Assembly (NCBI RefSeq): GCF_963678635.1
Contig: NC_087062.1
Span: forward strand, 14,993,789-15,057,788
Source of the DNA: Symsagittifera roscoffensis
Taxonomy: Eukaryota; Xenacoelomorpha; Acoela; Convolutidae
Direction: 5' to 3'
DNA length: 64,000 nucleotides
Position 1 is the stretch's first letter, and each line of letters opens with the position of its first letter. This document shows, in pieces, positions 10,740-22,469 of the stretch. The notes below the pieces were generated by a model, which did no database searches, was not told where the DNA came from, and was given only the letters and a program-made list of their open reading frames with translations. Position numbers and translations under genes: made by a program.

Positions 10740-12340
10740 TTTAATTTCGTGATTTGTTTTTTTTTTCGTTTTGAAGCTCTATTGGCCTCAAATGTTTCGG
10801 CGTATATTTTATCTCATAGTTGACCTAATTAAGAGTTGTTTCAAAGGAAATTTTATTTTAATGCTTTGTTTTTCCGGAGAGGGGAGCGTAAGTTTTTATA
10901 TTTGCAGGACTTTCAAAATTTTTTCAATCGAACACAATTTTTCTCGTCGGGAGTCTAAGCATATTTTGCCGGCTTAGTTGCCGCTCATTTAATGTGTCGG
11001 AATACTTTTTAAACGCTAGTTATTGTTTTTCTGGACACGTGTTCGTCAAGGTGAACACCATTCTAGACAAATTTCTGTGAAACTTTTGTATTGTGGTTTT
11101 TTGGAAATGTTTAAATTATGTTTCGACTTTTTGTTTGTTTACCCTTGCAAAAAGCAAAAGTATTGCAATCGGGTATTAGTCTTTTTCCTCGTAAACAATT
11201 TTGTTAATAGAATGGTTAAAACTAGAAATAATAAATTTGGGTTCAGTTCATATATAGTTCAAATTTCTTTGCGCCTGTGACGGCAATGGTCCTGGTTTCA
11301 AAACTGACAGGACATGATTTTTTTTCGAACGAGAAGTTTTCCGTTTCAAACACAATTTTCGGCGTATTTTTTGTCGGCTATTGTTTGGTCGGCTTAGTTG
11401 CTTTATCGGATAATTTTTTTTTTGCTGTTCGCCTTTCACATTGTAGTTGCTTTCAGTGCTTTGCTTTACTTCTGTCCTTTGTAATATTTTGACTTATTTT
11501 TTTCTATTTGTTCTTTCGCTTAAAAACTTTTTTCTGCCCAATCGAATTCGGCTTTGTGACTTTCTTTCGATTCGTTTTAAAGTAAAATTGCTGTAAAATA
11601 TAATGAATAGCACAAGTTTTTATGACCACATTTTTTTCCGGATTCTTATTTGTTTTTTTCTCGGCTTGATAAGTTTCGGGCGCAAATTTTATCGGCTTAA
11701 TGGCCGCATATTGCGGTTTTTGACGAGTGAAGAACTTTCGTATGAGCATACGTTTGTTTTGAAGGGGGGACTTGTTATTTTTTATTCGAGGTTTGAAGAA
11801 AACGGAATATCTATGATGGGGTTTTTTTTTAATCAGTCGATTTTCGGCTTTTTTTAATCAGTCGATTTTCGGCTATCGAAATAATAGTTTTCACAAAAAA
11901 TTCTATACCCCAAAGCAGATACTGACTCTCTGAAATCAAATATGAAAAAATAATCACCATTGATCAATTTTTGCAAAGTTCTGGGAAATTGAAATTTACC
12001 ATTTTGATTTTGTCAAAATTGTGATTTTGTCTAAATTATATTTTTTCCCAAAAACTATTTCGGCTTTGTTATCGCTGGGTAATTTTTTTCGGATTTGATT
12101 TTTTTCGTTCAAGTTTTATCGGATTCGTTTTATTAGTTATTATTTTTTCACAGGATGAATATAAATGACGGTTATATCCATCTGTACTTTCGTCAACTGA
12201 CAGACAAATTTTGATTTCACGAAATCCGTTTTTTATTTCAATTTAGTTTAGCTTTAAAGGTTTTGGCTTAAATTTTTTTTGGCGCAAAATTTATCAATTT
12301 TTAGGGGTTTTCATCTGTCGATAAGTTTGTCATGCTAGTT
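10740..12340 (+). other. T-rich gene-free segment with recurring CGGCTTAGTTG motif (second copy 14760-16350)
   Basis: The + strand is strongly T-rich. The motifs CGGCTTAGTTGC and TCGGCTTNATGGCCG recur at irregular spacing (10970, 11390, 11690), and a 27-bp direct repeat with AATCAGTCGATTTTCGGC lies at about 11830-11875. Related motifs occur at 4185 and 26310. Frames here are runs of Phe and Lys with no domain. I cannot assign it. Confidence 0.4.
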
Positions 12341-12797
12341 CGTGTTGGCTCGCAAGTGATGTGAAGCTTCACGTTGCCTCTGTGTAAAATTTGAACCCGT
12401 CATCATGTTATTTGCAATTAAATCATATATTCGAGATTGATTTTGGAATTGAATGGCCGGCAGGAAGGTTTTCAAATATCTCATCTCTCTGCTCGAATTT
12501 TCAGTTGCGAGCACCATTCAAGTTTTAAAAAACCTACTTTTGAAAGAATATTCCTGTAACGTTTTTTCAAAACTTTCTCATTTGAAAAATAATTTTCTTT
12601 CAGCTTTGCAATAGCTAGTTTTTTTGTAACCGAGAGTTAGTTTTTTCATCCTAACAAATACAATTTCATACAATGCTGGACAAACTAATTTAATTGCACT
12701 CCGGTTACTTTCGACATGTTTTGATCGTGCATAAAGTCTAAATTTTTGTTCCTTCGTTTTTGGCGAAATTTGTGTTTGCTGCTTGTTTTTAACTCAA

Positions 12798-13376
12798 TGT
12801 GATGGCGCTATTTTTAATTTATTTCCTAGGAATATTGGACAATGCTTTACTATAAAATTCAATCTTTCGATGGCGAGCTTTTACTTTACTTCGGAGCAGG
12901 GCCGACAGTATCTGATCTCACTCTTAGATAGTAAAATTAGTTAGTTATTTTGATACTGAATTTCGTCTTACTGTTCGTCAGGTTTCAATCTCATCGCTCT
13001 CAGTGTTATAATTTTCACACTGGTTCTATTCAATAGTTCAAATATAATCATATCTACTTGCGTCGGAACGCGCCAGTTGAAAGACAATAACAAAATTAGC
13101 GGCACTTAATAAGGCAATAGTTTACAGTATTTTATACGGCAAGTTATAACCGGAGCAGGATGGAGTAATTATGTTCTCAGATAGGTAAACAGATATATAC
13201 TTTTTCCGGTTTATGAGTGGTTTTAGCAAAAACAAGAACTGTTTGTGGTGTTTCGTGTTTGAGCAAGTGATTTTACATTCTTATGATAGTATACAAGTTC
13301 AAGCTCCATATATAGTAATAAGGAAATATGGATGATTATAGCACTCTTAATATAACGGACTTTTCTAGGACGTTAC
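12798..13376 (-). repeat. LTR copy 1 (inside duplication unit 1)
   Basis: 579-bp-class LTR beginning TGTGATGGCG and ending CGTTACA on the + strand, preceded by CTCAA exactly as in unit 2. It arose from the tandem duplication, not from an independent insertion, because its flanks are copied too. Confidence 0.85.
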
Positions 13377-13446
13377 ACAACCGTTCTTTGATAAAATTTA
13401 TGTATATAAAATTAAATGTGGTTACTAGTTTTATTAAGGTGCCACC

Positions 13447-13806
13447 CTTAAGTTTTCGATTGTGTTGTCGCGTTGTTCACCGACGATTGTTGTTGCTGGA
13501 GGGTCTGAACTGGGAACGTTTGAGGAGACCGAAAGTAGATTGGGTTTTGGTCTGTTTGTCGTGTTTCGTGCGGGATTTCACGGGCATGTACTGAATGCCG
13601 TGACTGCGATTGGAGAATTCTGCGGGGTGAACTGAGGGATTGGGTTTGTATAGCGTCTCTTTGGTTTTCCTCTTGTATCAGATGCTTGTGGTGTTCATCC
13701 ACAAGGTTCTCGATTTTGTTAACCGAAGGAGTATGTCTTGTATTATTTCTTCATCCGTTGTAGATTCATTAGTGAAAGTTATCTTCCTTTTGAGCTTATG
13801 ATCCAT
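13447..13806 (-). pseudogene. Small 3' ORF of the retroelement, frameshifted duplicate
   Basis: Duplicate of the 119-codon ORF at 17816-17457. A one-base difference in the T-run near 13720 breaks the frame about 30 codons in, so only an 84-codon remainder stays open (13702-13448). Confidence 0.6.
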
Positions 13807-13824
13807 CGATTGTACCAGTGGGAA

Positions 13825-14012
13825 TTAGTCCTTAGTTACTGACATGACTTGTTGTACTGGAATTTTTGTATCGGTTGATTTCATAAATTTTGGCTTTAAG
13901 TTTCGAATGAACTTGATTTTATGATAAAGGTACATGACTAGGATGTGTAAAAGGAGATTTCCGATAAAAACAAAGACTGTGAGGGATGAAGAGACTTTTA
14001 TAGGGACGTAGG
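13825..14012 (-). pseudogene. Truncated env 3' end (duplicate)
   Basis: The last 62 codons of the env reading frame, including the membrane-anchor region, copied from 17835-18022. Upstream env sequence is absent; 14013 onward is the duplication junction. Confidence 0.8.
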
Positions 14013-16800
14013 GACGTTACTTTCATGTATGACTGCAGATCTGTAATTAATAGAAATTTTTTAAACTTGTGGCCAAAAAAACTAACCAAAACTCTCCAAG
14101 AACTATAAAGACTCTTCACTTCGGTCAATGTCTCTTCAAAATGAAAGTTAAAATTGGAGTGTAAAAGTTCTGCGATGTTAAAAGAAAAAGATTCGATTAT
14201 TTATCAGTTGCTAATATTAAAATACATTTATGATTTTATTCACGGCGAAAACAACCATGAAACAACAGCACAAAGATTGACAGAGACGAAGCTGTGCTTC
14301 GCAAATTTTAGCGAAAAAGTAGAAGCATCTCCAAAAACTGGAAATGTTTTAAGATGTCGGATCCACACCTGCTACCTCGATATTAGGGTTCTCACGTCGT
14401 TTCCTTTGAGCCACGGACGCTTAACGATCGGCAAACACTAGCCACAATCAAAACAAGCTATGATGTTTCCAATGCTACAGATTGTGATCATAGCAAAAGT
14501 GCCACCAAAAGGGCATTTTTATTTGCGAGTTAGGTTGGATTAGAAGGATTCAAACTAATACTATACGCTGAAAAGCGTAAAAAACAATCAATAAATCTTC
14601 AAAAAACTTCCAGCCTATATTATAGTCACCGCCAGGTTCGAATTTTGGAATGTCTCGTGCTTCAAAATCTTGTCTTTCTGCTTATAATTAATTAGCTTGG
14701 TTGCCTTGCTAGGGATTTTGCTGTGCTGTGATTAATTTTCATTGTAATTGAAAGAGTTTTGATTTAATTTCGTGATTTGTTTTTTTTTTTCGTTTTGAAG
14801 CTCTTTTGGCCTCAAATGTTTCGGCGTATATTTTATCTCATAGTTGACCTAATTAAGAGTTGTTTCAAAGGAAATTTTATTTTAATGCTTTGTTTTTCCG
14901 GAGAGGGGAGCGTAAATTTTTATATTTGCAGGACTTTCAAAAATTTTTCAATCGAACACAATTTTTCTCGTCGGGAGTCTAAGCATATTTTGCCGGCTTA
15001 GTTGCCGCTCATTTAATGTGTCGGAATACTTTTTAAACGCTAGTTATTGTTTTTCTGGACACGTGTTCGTCAAGGTGAACACCATTCTAGACAAATTTCT
15101 GAAACTTTTGTGTTGTGGTTTTTTGGAAATGTTTAAATTATGTTTCGACTTTTTGTTTGTTTACCCTTGCAAAAAGCAAAAGTATTGCAATCGGGTATTA
15201 GTCTTTTTCCTCGTAAACAATTTTGTTAATAGAATGGTTAAAACTAGAAATAATAAATTTGGGTTCAGTTCATATATAGTTCAAATTTCTTTGCGCCTGT
15301 GACGGCAATGGTCCTGGTTTCAAAACTGACAGGACATGATTTTTTTTCGAACGAGAAGTATTTTTTGTCGGCTATTGTTTGGTCGGCTTAGTTGCTTTAT
15401 CGGATAGCTTTTTTTTGCTGTTCGCCTTTCACATTGTAGTTGCTTTCAGTGCTTTGCTTTACTTCTGTCCTTTGTAATATTTTGACTTATTTTTTTCTAT
15501 TTGTTCTTTCGCTTAAAAACTTTTTTCTGCCCAATCGAATTCGGCTTTGTGACTTTCTTTCGATTCGTTTTAAAGTAAAATTGCTGTAAAATATAATGAA
15601 TATAATAGCACAAGTTTTTATGACCACATTTTTTTCCGGATTCTTATTTGTTTTTTTCTCGGCTTGATAAGTTTCGGGCGCAAATTTTATCGGCTTAATG
15701 GCCGCATATTGCGGTTTTTGACGAGTGAAGAACTTTCGTATGAGCATACGTTTGTTTTGAAGGGGGGACTTGTTATTTTTTATTCGACGTTTGAAGAAAA
15801 CGGAATATCTATGATGGGGTTTTTTTTTAATCAGTCGATTTTCGGCTTTTTTTAATCAGTCGATTTTCGGCTATCGAAATAATAGTTTTCACAAAAAATT
15901 CTATACCCCAAAGCAGATATTGACTCTCTGAAATCAAATATGAAAAAATAATCACCATTGATCAATTTTTGCAAAGTTCTGGGAAATTGAAATTTACCAT
16001 TTTGATTTTGTCAAAATTGTGATTTTGTCAAAAATATATTTTTTCAATATTTTTTTCCTAAAACTATTTCGGCTTTGTTATCGCTGGGTAATTTTTTTCG
16101 GATTTGATTTTTTTCGTTCAAGTTTTATCGGATTCGTTTTATTAGTTATTATTTTTTCACAGGATGAATTTAAATGACGGTTATATCCATCTGTACTTTC
16201 GTCAACTGACAGACAAATTTTGATTTCACGAAATCCGTTTTTTATTTCAATTTAGTTTAGCTTTAAAGATTTTGGCTTACATTTTTTTTGGCGCAAAATT
16301 TATCAATTTTTAGGGGTTTTCATCTGTCGATAAGTTTTTCATGCTAGTTCGTGTTGGCTCGCAAGTGATGTGAAGCTTCACGTTGCCTCTGTGTAAAATT
16401 TGAACCCGTCATCATGTTATTTGCAACTAAATCATATATTCGAGATTGATTTTGGAATTGAATGGCCGGCAGGAAGGTTTTCAAATATCTCATCTCTCTG
16501 CTCGAATTTTCAGTTGCGAGCACCATTCAAGTTTTAAAAAACCTACTTTTGAAAGAATATTCCTGTAACGTTTTTTCAAAACTTTCTCATTTGAAAAATA
16601 ATTTTCTTTCAGCTTTGCAATAGCTAGTTTTTTGTAACCGAGAGTTAGTTTTTTCATCCTAACAAATACAATTTCATACAATGCTGGACAAACTAATTTA
16701 ATTGCACTCCGGTTACTTTTGACATGTTTTGATCGTGCATAAAGTCTAAATTTTTGTTCCTTCGTTTTTGTCGAAATTTGTGTTTGCTGCTTGTTTTTAA

Positions 16801-16805
16801 CTCAA
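16801..16805. repeat. Target-site duplication CTCAA, left
   Basis: The five bases CTCAA directly precede the left LTR and recur at 26267-26271 directly after the right LTR. This marks a real integration event that spans both LTRs. Confidence 0.85.
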
Positions 16806-17384
16806 TGTGATGGCGCTATTTTTAATTTATTTCCTAGGAATATTGGACAATGCTTTACTATAAAATTCAATCTTTCGAAGGCGAGCTTTTACTTTACTTC
16901 GGAGCAGGGCCCACAGCATCTGATCTCACTCTTAGATAGTAAAAGTAGTTAGTTATTTTGATACTGAATTTCGTTTTACTGTTCGTCAGGTTTCAATCTC
17001 ATCGCTCTCAGTGTTATAATTTTCACACTGGTTCTATTCAATAGTTCAAATATAATCATATCTACTTGCACCGGCACGCGCCAGATGAAAGACAATAACA
17101 AAATTAGCGGCACTTAATAAGGCAAGAGTTTACAGTATTTTATACGGCAAGTTATAACCGGAGCAGGATGGAGTAATTATGTTCTCAGATAGGTAAACAG
17201 ATATATACTTTTTCCGGTTTAAGAGTGGTTTTAGCAAATACAAGAACTGTTTGTGGTTTTTCGTGTTGAGCAAGTGATTTTACATTCTTATGATAGTATA
17301 CAAACTCAAGCTCCATATATGGTAATAAGGAAATATGGATGATTATAGCACTCTTAATATAACGGACTTTTCTAGGACGTTACA
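16806..17384 (-). repeat. LTR copy 2 (3' LTR of the retroelement in its sense)
   Basis: 579 bp, TGTGATGGCG to CGTTACA on the + strand, a few percent different from the partner at 25688-26266. On the minus strand the sequence before it (17400-17385) is AAAGAACGGTTG-like, a weak polypurine tract. An AATAAA on the minus strand lies near the LTR end (about 16830). Confidence 0.9.
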
Positions 17385-17456
17385 CAACCGTTCTTTGATA
17401 AAATTTATGTATATAAATTTAAATGTGGTTACTAGTTTTTTTTCAAGGTGCCACCC

Positions 17457-17816
17457 TTAAGTTGTCGATTGTGTTGTCGCGTTGTTCACCGACGATTGTT
17501 GTTGCTGGAGGGTCTGAACTGAGAATGTTTGAGGAGACCGAAAGTAGATTGGGTTTTGGCCTGTTTGTTGTGTTTCGTGCGGGATTTCACGGGCATGTAC
17601 TGAATGCCGTGACTGCGATTGGAGAATTCTGCGGGGTGAACTGAGGGATTGGGTTTGTATAGCGTCTCTTTGGTTTTCCTCTTGTATCAGATGCTTGTGG
17701 TGTTCATCCACAAGGTTCTCGATTTTGTTTAACCGAAGGAGTATGTCTTGTATTATTTCTTCATCCGTTGTAGATTCATTACTGAAAGTTATCTTCCTTT
17801 TGAGCTTATGATCCAT
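17457..17816 (-). CDS. Small ORF downstream of env (119 aa), unrecognised
   Basis: Starts 18 bases after the env stop and ends before the 3' LTR. It begins MDHKLKRKITFSNES, then has an acidic, probably helical stretch (about residues 17-50, with DEEIIQDILLRLNKIENL), then a Ser/Gln/Arg-rich tail including a run of four Gln. No signal peptide, membrane segment or zinc motif. It could be an accessory protein expressed from the env mRNA, or chance. That it is open over its whole length next to a broken env, and that its duplicate is frameshifted, are the only clues. Confidence 0.4.
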   Translation of the reverse strand: MDHKLKRKITFSNESTTDEEIIQDILLRLNKIENLVDEHHKHLIQEENQRDAIQTQSLSSPRRILQSQSRHSVHAREIPHETQQTGQNPIYFRSPQTFSVQTLQQQQSSVNNATTQSTT

Positions 17817-17834
17817 CGATTGTACCAGTGGGAA

Positions 17835-19934
17835 TTAGTCCTTAGTTACTGACATGACTTGTTGTACTGGAATTTTTGTATCGGTTGATTTCATAAATTT
17901 TGGCTTTAAGTTTCGAATGAACTTGATTTTATGATAAAGGTACATGACTAGGATGTGTAAAAGGAGATTTCCGATAAAAACAAAGACTGTGAGGGATAAA
18001 GAGACTTTTATAGGGACGTAGGAATCGAGTTTATCAACTAATGTTGGTTTCAAAAGTTGCATTTTGTGGACTAAGGGTTTAGCAATTTTGTCATAATCGT
18101 TTTGTTGAAGATTATCTACTGACATCATTGTCAATTCTAGTTTCATTTGCTGAAATAGGGCAATATTTGCGTCTGCTTTAGACTTGTAATAGGGTAATTG
18201 GCCTAGCTCGGGGACCGTTGAAATAAACTTCTGAAGAGGGTCGTCTAATTTGACGTCAATTTGTACTTCTGGAATTTTTGCGCAGCTTGACAGGTCTGAC
18301 CGTATTTTAATATGCTTGCTTATAAGTTGCTCTCCACAATTGAGAGTTATAAGGCAAATTTTACATCCATCCTTATTCACGTTTGATGTTGTTTCTTGTC
18401 CACTTACTATGTGTTGTCTCCATTTAAATGCGATCGTCTTGCGCTCGTTATTAACCAAATTCCAAACCCGAGGTTGGTCGCTTTTTCCGGGATGGGTAGT
18501 AGGATTTTCTGGTTTCACATACAGCTAAGGCAACTATCGGTTCCTGGTAGTAAAGTGTCGCAAGACATGAGGATTGTGCTAAGTGTGTTTCCATTGTTTC
18601 ATGGCAAATTCTGTATGTTGATGATCCAATGCAGTTGTCCAATTGTTTTTGTGTAAGAGTTGTCGTTTCCATTGAATCCTGTGAAATTGCTAGGTATGGG
18701 CCTTCGATGACCCATTCTAAAGCTTCAGAGGGATTGTGTTGTGGCATTGGTACTAAATGTGCACTGTAACTGTAAAGATTGTTGTTCTTGATGATAGAGT
18801 TATCGCCAATGTGAGAAGTAATCCTTGTTTTACTGTTGAAATTTCTGTTAGTAATTTCGCATCGTAATAGGACATTAGATCTTGCATTGGAATTGCCAAT
18901 GACAGTTTATCCGTGGAGTATTTTTGTGCATCATGTACTGAGTCGAGTACATCATTTAAAGATTCTCGTGGAACTAGGGACATTGGAAGTCTTTTGTCTA
19001 GTAGAATTGGGATTGAGTTGAGCAAATTTATGCTATAGGCGTATAAAGCTGAACGGTAACTTTTGATGTCTGCATACAAAACGTTCAACAATGAAGCGGC
19101 TGTGTCGAAATTGAAATTTAGCTGTTGGTGCGAAAACAGCATTTGAGTACAATCTCGTAAAACATGAAAGTTGTTTTGAAAGATTTCAAATTGCTGCTGT
19201 ACAATTTTCCAATTTTTGTTCTGGTTTTCTTGCATTTCCTTTTGGATTTTCGCTATTTCGGCTATTTCGTTGGAAATCAAGAAGAATTTCTCGTTGCTGG
19301 CTTGTTCAATTTCTAAAACGTACTCTGTAAGTTGGCTACCGTATTGGCTTAGTCGGTCGATGATCTCTGCATTTTTCTTTCCTGTGTTTTGGCAATTACC
19401 GAAAACTCCAAGAAATCCACAGTCACTTGATCCTCCCATTGATATTCCAAGGGATCCGAACAGCGCTATTCCTGCTACAGCAGCGGCTGCTACTACAGGT
19501 GCACCGCGTTTTTCACGATTTTGGATTCCTTGTGAATTTTGTTGTTTGTTTTGATTTTCTTCCTCGTTTTCATCGTTCGATAGAAATTTTGCTGTTACGT
19601 TGCGCATGTGTTCAACTTCCTGCTGCGCTGCATTTGTTTCGTTTTGTATTTTGGCCAGCATCCAATTCAAATTGAAGGGTTTTATGCGAGGAATTGAAAG
19701 GTTGCGAAAAATCCAGTGGACATTGGCCGAAGGCTGACTCCACATTCCGGCTAATTTTGCTAACATTGTTTCTACTTGTTTCTGCATCGTGAAATTGTAT
19801 TTCGGGAAGGGCACAAGAAATTCAACGTTAACAAATTTTTCCGCAAGTAATATTTGGGACTCTTTGTGGATTAAAATTCCTAGTAAAATAATTATTGGCC
19901 TCATTTTTGGGCTGGACTTTATAAACTGATTCAA
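17835..19934 (-). pseudogene. env: Retroviral-type envelope (class I fusion) gene, disrupted by two frameshifts
   Basis: Three overlapping frames cover one envelope: 19934-18753, 18747-18451 and 18518-17835. The first (393 codons) has a signal-type hydrophobic segment at residues 12-30, several N-glycosylation sites, a furin-type site REKR at 140-143 followed by an Ala/Gly-rich hydrophobic fusion-peptide-like segment (145-166), paired cysteines at 172 and 181, and a long heptad-repeat region (about 185-270). The last frame (227 codons) ends with a membrane anchor (residues 170-195) and a basic cytoplasmic tail. This is the class I fusion layout of retroviral envelopes. Breaks lie near 18820 (a short A-run) and near 18510. 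The surface-subunit part is short compared with vertebrate retroviruses. Confidence 0.82.
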
Positions 19935-20201
19935 TGAAAGTTTAAGAGTGAGAATAACCGATTGAGTTAGTTTTCTCGAATATAAATATTCGTATGTTTG
20001 TCAGAGGATGTTTTTCTGTTGGTTTATTGTCGTCTTTACTTATTTGGAAATGTTTATTTACTATAGTTTCGGTGGTTCGGATTTTTGTTGGATCTAATTG
20101 ATGATGAAGTAAAAATGAATGTTTATATATGGTAATAATCGTTTGTTTAAGGAAAATGGAGAAACGTGTAGTAACGGGTTGTTGAGTGTTTCAGAAACGA
20201 A

Positions 20202-20471
20202 ATGTGTTGGAATGTGACATTCTTTAACTCCATTATTACATGCTGTAGGAATGGATCATTCATCGTGGGTCAGAACATTTGGTCAGTTCGAAGGTCACGT
20301 ATTTGTGATCAAGGCCAAGACAATAATTCGTTTCATCGTCCTTCAATTGCGGGCATTGCTGATGACAGGGGTCACGATGAGTCGTACTTTGCTATGCTCA
20401 TTGTTAATTTTATCCTTCTCGCTTGCTGTGTGTGGGTGGCAGTTGTGTACACCTCGCGAAGATATCGTTAG
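20202..20471 (+). CDS. Small ORF with one membrane segment (89 aa), doubtful
   Basis: Lies upstream of the JmjC-like frame on the same strand. The C-terminal third (YFAMLIVNFILLACCVWVAV then Arg-rich YTSRRYR) would make a single anchor with a basic end. A possible acceptor (CTGTAG at 20246) falls inside it, so it may be an exon rather than a complete ORF. I see no homologue signature. Confidence 0.25.
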   Translation: MCWNVTFFNSIITCCRNGSFIVGQNIWSVRRSRICDQGQDNNSFHRPSIAGIADDRGHDESYFAMLIVNFILLACCVWVAVVYTSRRYR

Positions 20472-20756
20472 GACATGTATTTAGAGGACAGCCGGTCAGA
20501 CAACTTTTAGAGGAGATTAGCAGGTCTTGTCTGTTTAGAGTCGTGTGCTTTCGTTTTGTATAGCTTGTAGTGTGGAAACAATTTTTGAAGATGCAAGTTT
20601 TCATTTCAGATTTTGTTTGAAGTTAAATCAAGTCTCCCCTTCCTTTTCATGTTTGCTTAGAGCGTATTTAATCGACCGTAGCGTGTTCTCAATGTGTGCT
20701 TTTTGTGTTCTTTTAGTGCATGTTTGCAAATTTTTCAGCATGTATGATTTGAGGTT

Positions 20757-21985
20757 GATTTGTGTTTTCAGCATGGGCTTTTTCAGATTATTATGAGTTC
20801 GAAAGTTACTAAAACACTTTCTTTCGTTCGGCCTGCTGACATTATTCAAATGGCACGTGAGAAAAAAATTGAAAAGTTTGGTTTTGCGCCATTACCTCAA
20901 CAGACCGAGTGGGTTTTCGGTGAAAGTTTTCCGAAAGAAAGTTTCTTCTTACGTGGAGTTGCGGCGAAAGTTGTTTTCCAATGGAGTCCGGAATTGATGG
21001 AATTCTATAACGATGGTGACTGCGTAGTCGAAGATTTGATAAAGAAGTACAACTGCGGAGGTCTCATGGCAAACGATGGGAATGATTTTGATTTACCGGG
21101 CTCGCGTACTTTATCTTTCGAGTTTCCCGCCGGATCCAGTAATGTTATTTTTCCCAAACATCCGAATTTGGCTATTACTAGTGTGGCGAGCATAGCGAAG
21201 CTTGGAGAGTGGTGTACTGTTGGACGCATCGAATGGGGGGGAGTGGGGTGTCCATCGCGAAGGTGATTGGTGGCACTCAAATGTGGATCATTTGCAACAA
21301 CATCGAGGCCGGCGTGGACCTGTTCAAGCAGGAAACCTTTTCGAAGCTGCGGGATTTTCTCAATGGCGTCAGTAGTAATCCGCCTGGCTCGAGTGATTTG
21401 AAGAGAAAACCAAAGGTACACTACTTTTATCATATCGCGGAGCCCGAGGATGTAATCGTTCAGCCCAGCTGTGCGGTTCATGCTGTCTTGACTGAGCCGA
21501 GATACAACCGTAAAGGCGAGCTGTTGTGGTCGCTTGTCACCGGATATGAGGCATTGGGGACTGTTTTTGCTCCAGAGCTAGGAAGGCATGTCGTTAACAA
21601 GTTATCAACTGGAATCGAGCAAGAATTGGTAATTAAAGAGATCCAATTGCATAGTTTACCGTACTTTCTGCGGCTTCTTCTTGTCCGTGATTATCGAAAG
21701 TCCGTTAAAGACTGCCCTAACGAGTTCCCCGTCACTGTCAGAGAGGCCGACATTACGACTCACGTCAAAACATTCCACACATGCGGTTATGACTTGGCAC
21801 AAAGTTTAAGTTCTGCGAAAAGGCCCCTTTCTCGGAAGGAGAAAATGCAGTTGAAACTTGGCACTACGAGTCCTCCTTACGTTTCGATATTGCACGATGT
21901 TACCAGGGAAGAACTTCGAGTTTGGCCGAGAGTAGTTTTGGAGTTCTTCGACCAATTTGCCGGACATCAGAGGATTTCTGACTGA
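20757..21985 (+). pseudogene. JmjC-domain-like gene (copy 1) inside the retroelement, one frameshift
   Basis: Two overlapping frames, 20760-21266 and 21209-21985, form one protein of about 405 residues. They are separated by a frameshift in a run of seven G at 21235-21241. Around the shift the sequence reads like the JmjC core: GEWCTVGRIEW, Gly-Gly-Ser, then VSIAKVIGGTQMWIICNN. Further on, EDVIVQPSCAVHAVLT matches the strand with the distal iron-binding His. At the HxD position this copy has Arg-Ile-Glu, so the first metal ligand is lost and the second is Glu. JmjC proteins are Fe(II)/2-oxoglutarate oxygenases, often histone demethylases; this copy should not be catalytic. A TTTTCAG acceptor precedes it and AATAAA follows at 22130. 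The MSSKV start at 20791 is as likely as 20760. Confidence 0.6.
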
Positions 21986-22129
21986 CATGTAAGTGTAAGA
22001 CCGTTTTATTTTGTTTTCGCTCAAAAAAATTCACTATGATTACAAGCCCCCAGACATTAATCACATTGTGCACAGCATAGATTATTTATTAAGAGATTGT
22101 ATACGCATGCTGTAGAACTTGTAAAGCCC

Positions 22130-22135
22130 AATAAA
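22130..22135 (+). promoter_or_regulatory. Poly(A) signal AATAAA downstream of the JmjC-like gene
   Basis: AATAAA 145 bases after the JmjC-like stop on the same strand. It suggests the insert once had its own transcription unit, opposite to the retroelement. Confidence 0.45.
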
Positions 22136-22469
22136 TGCCAGTGTATTGATCGTCTGAGTTAGTGAAAGTAGCATGCTAATTTTGACCTTCTTTTTTTTCT
22201 GTTCAAATTCTGTTCAAGACGTCGTAGCTTCGAAAGGAGACAGAATTGGGAGATTCCATCCTATACAAGTTGTTACCAACATTCATACAAACGTTTTAAA
22301 CTAATGTTGGACCGGTTCTGACGCCTACTTCTTAAACGGGCGGTTTTTAAAGAATTAGCGTTTCCAGTGCATTATGATTTTTCCGCTTTTCTTCAAGTTT
22401 TTGGTGTGTTAGCACCAAACCAAGGTCGTTTTTAATGCTTTAATCCATTTTAAAATACAGGTATTGGGT

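Larger units (their letters stand above)
9995..14017. repeat. Tandem duplication, unit 1 (about 4.0 kb)
   Basis: Nearly identical to 14018-18022 (offset 4023 at the left end, about 4010 at the right end, the difference being small indels). The unit runs from within the right arm of the inverted repeat, through T-rich flanking DNA, an LTR (12798-13376), the small 3' ORF and the last 188 bases of env. The last base matching unit 2 is 14012; 14013-14017 is a junction filler. Confidence 0.9.
14018..18022. repeat. Tandem duplication, unit 2
   Basis: Second copy of the same segment. Its right end runs on without a break into the rest of env at 18023, so unit 2 carries the parental env junction, and the parental left junction lies at 9994/9995 in unit 1. 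A few percent of positions and several short indels separate the units. Confidence 0.9.

Noticed and set aside
12798-13376. Solo LTR from an independent insertion
   Set aside because: The same flanks, including CTCAA, are copied with it. It belongs to the 4-kb tandem duplication.
20251-20484. 77-codon frame as signal-peptide protein
   Set aside because: It overlaps the 20202-20471 frame, has no support over it, and neither has a homologue signature.
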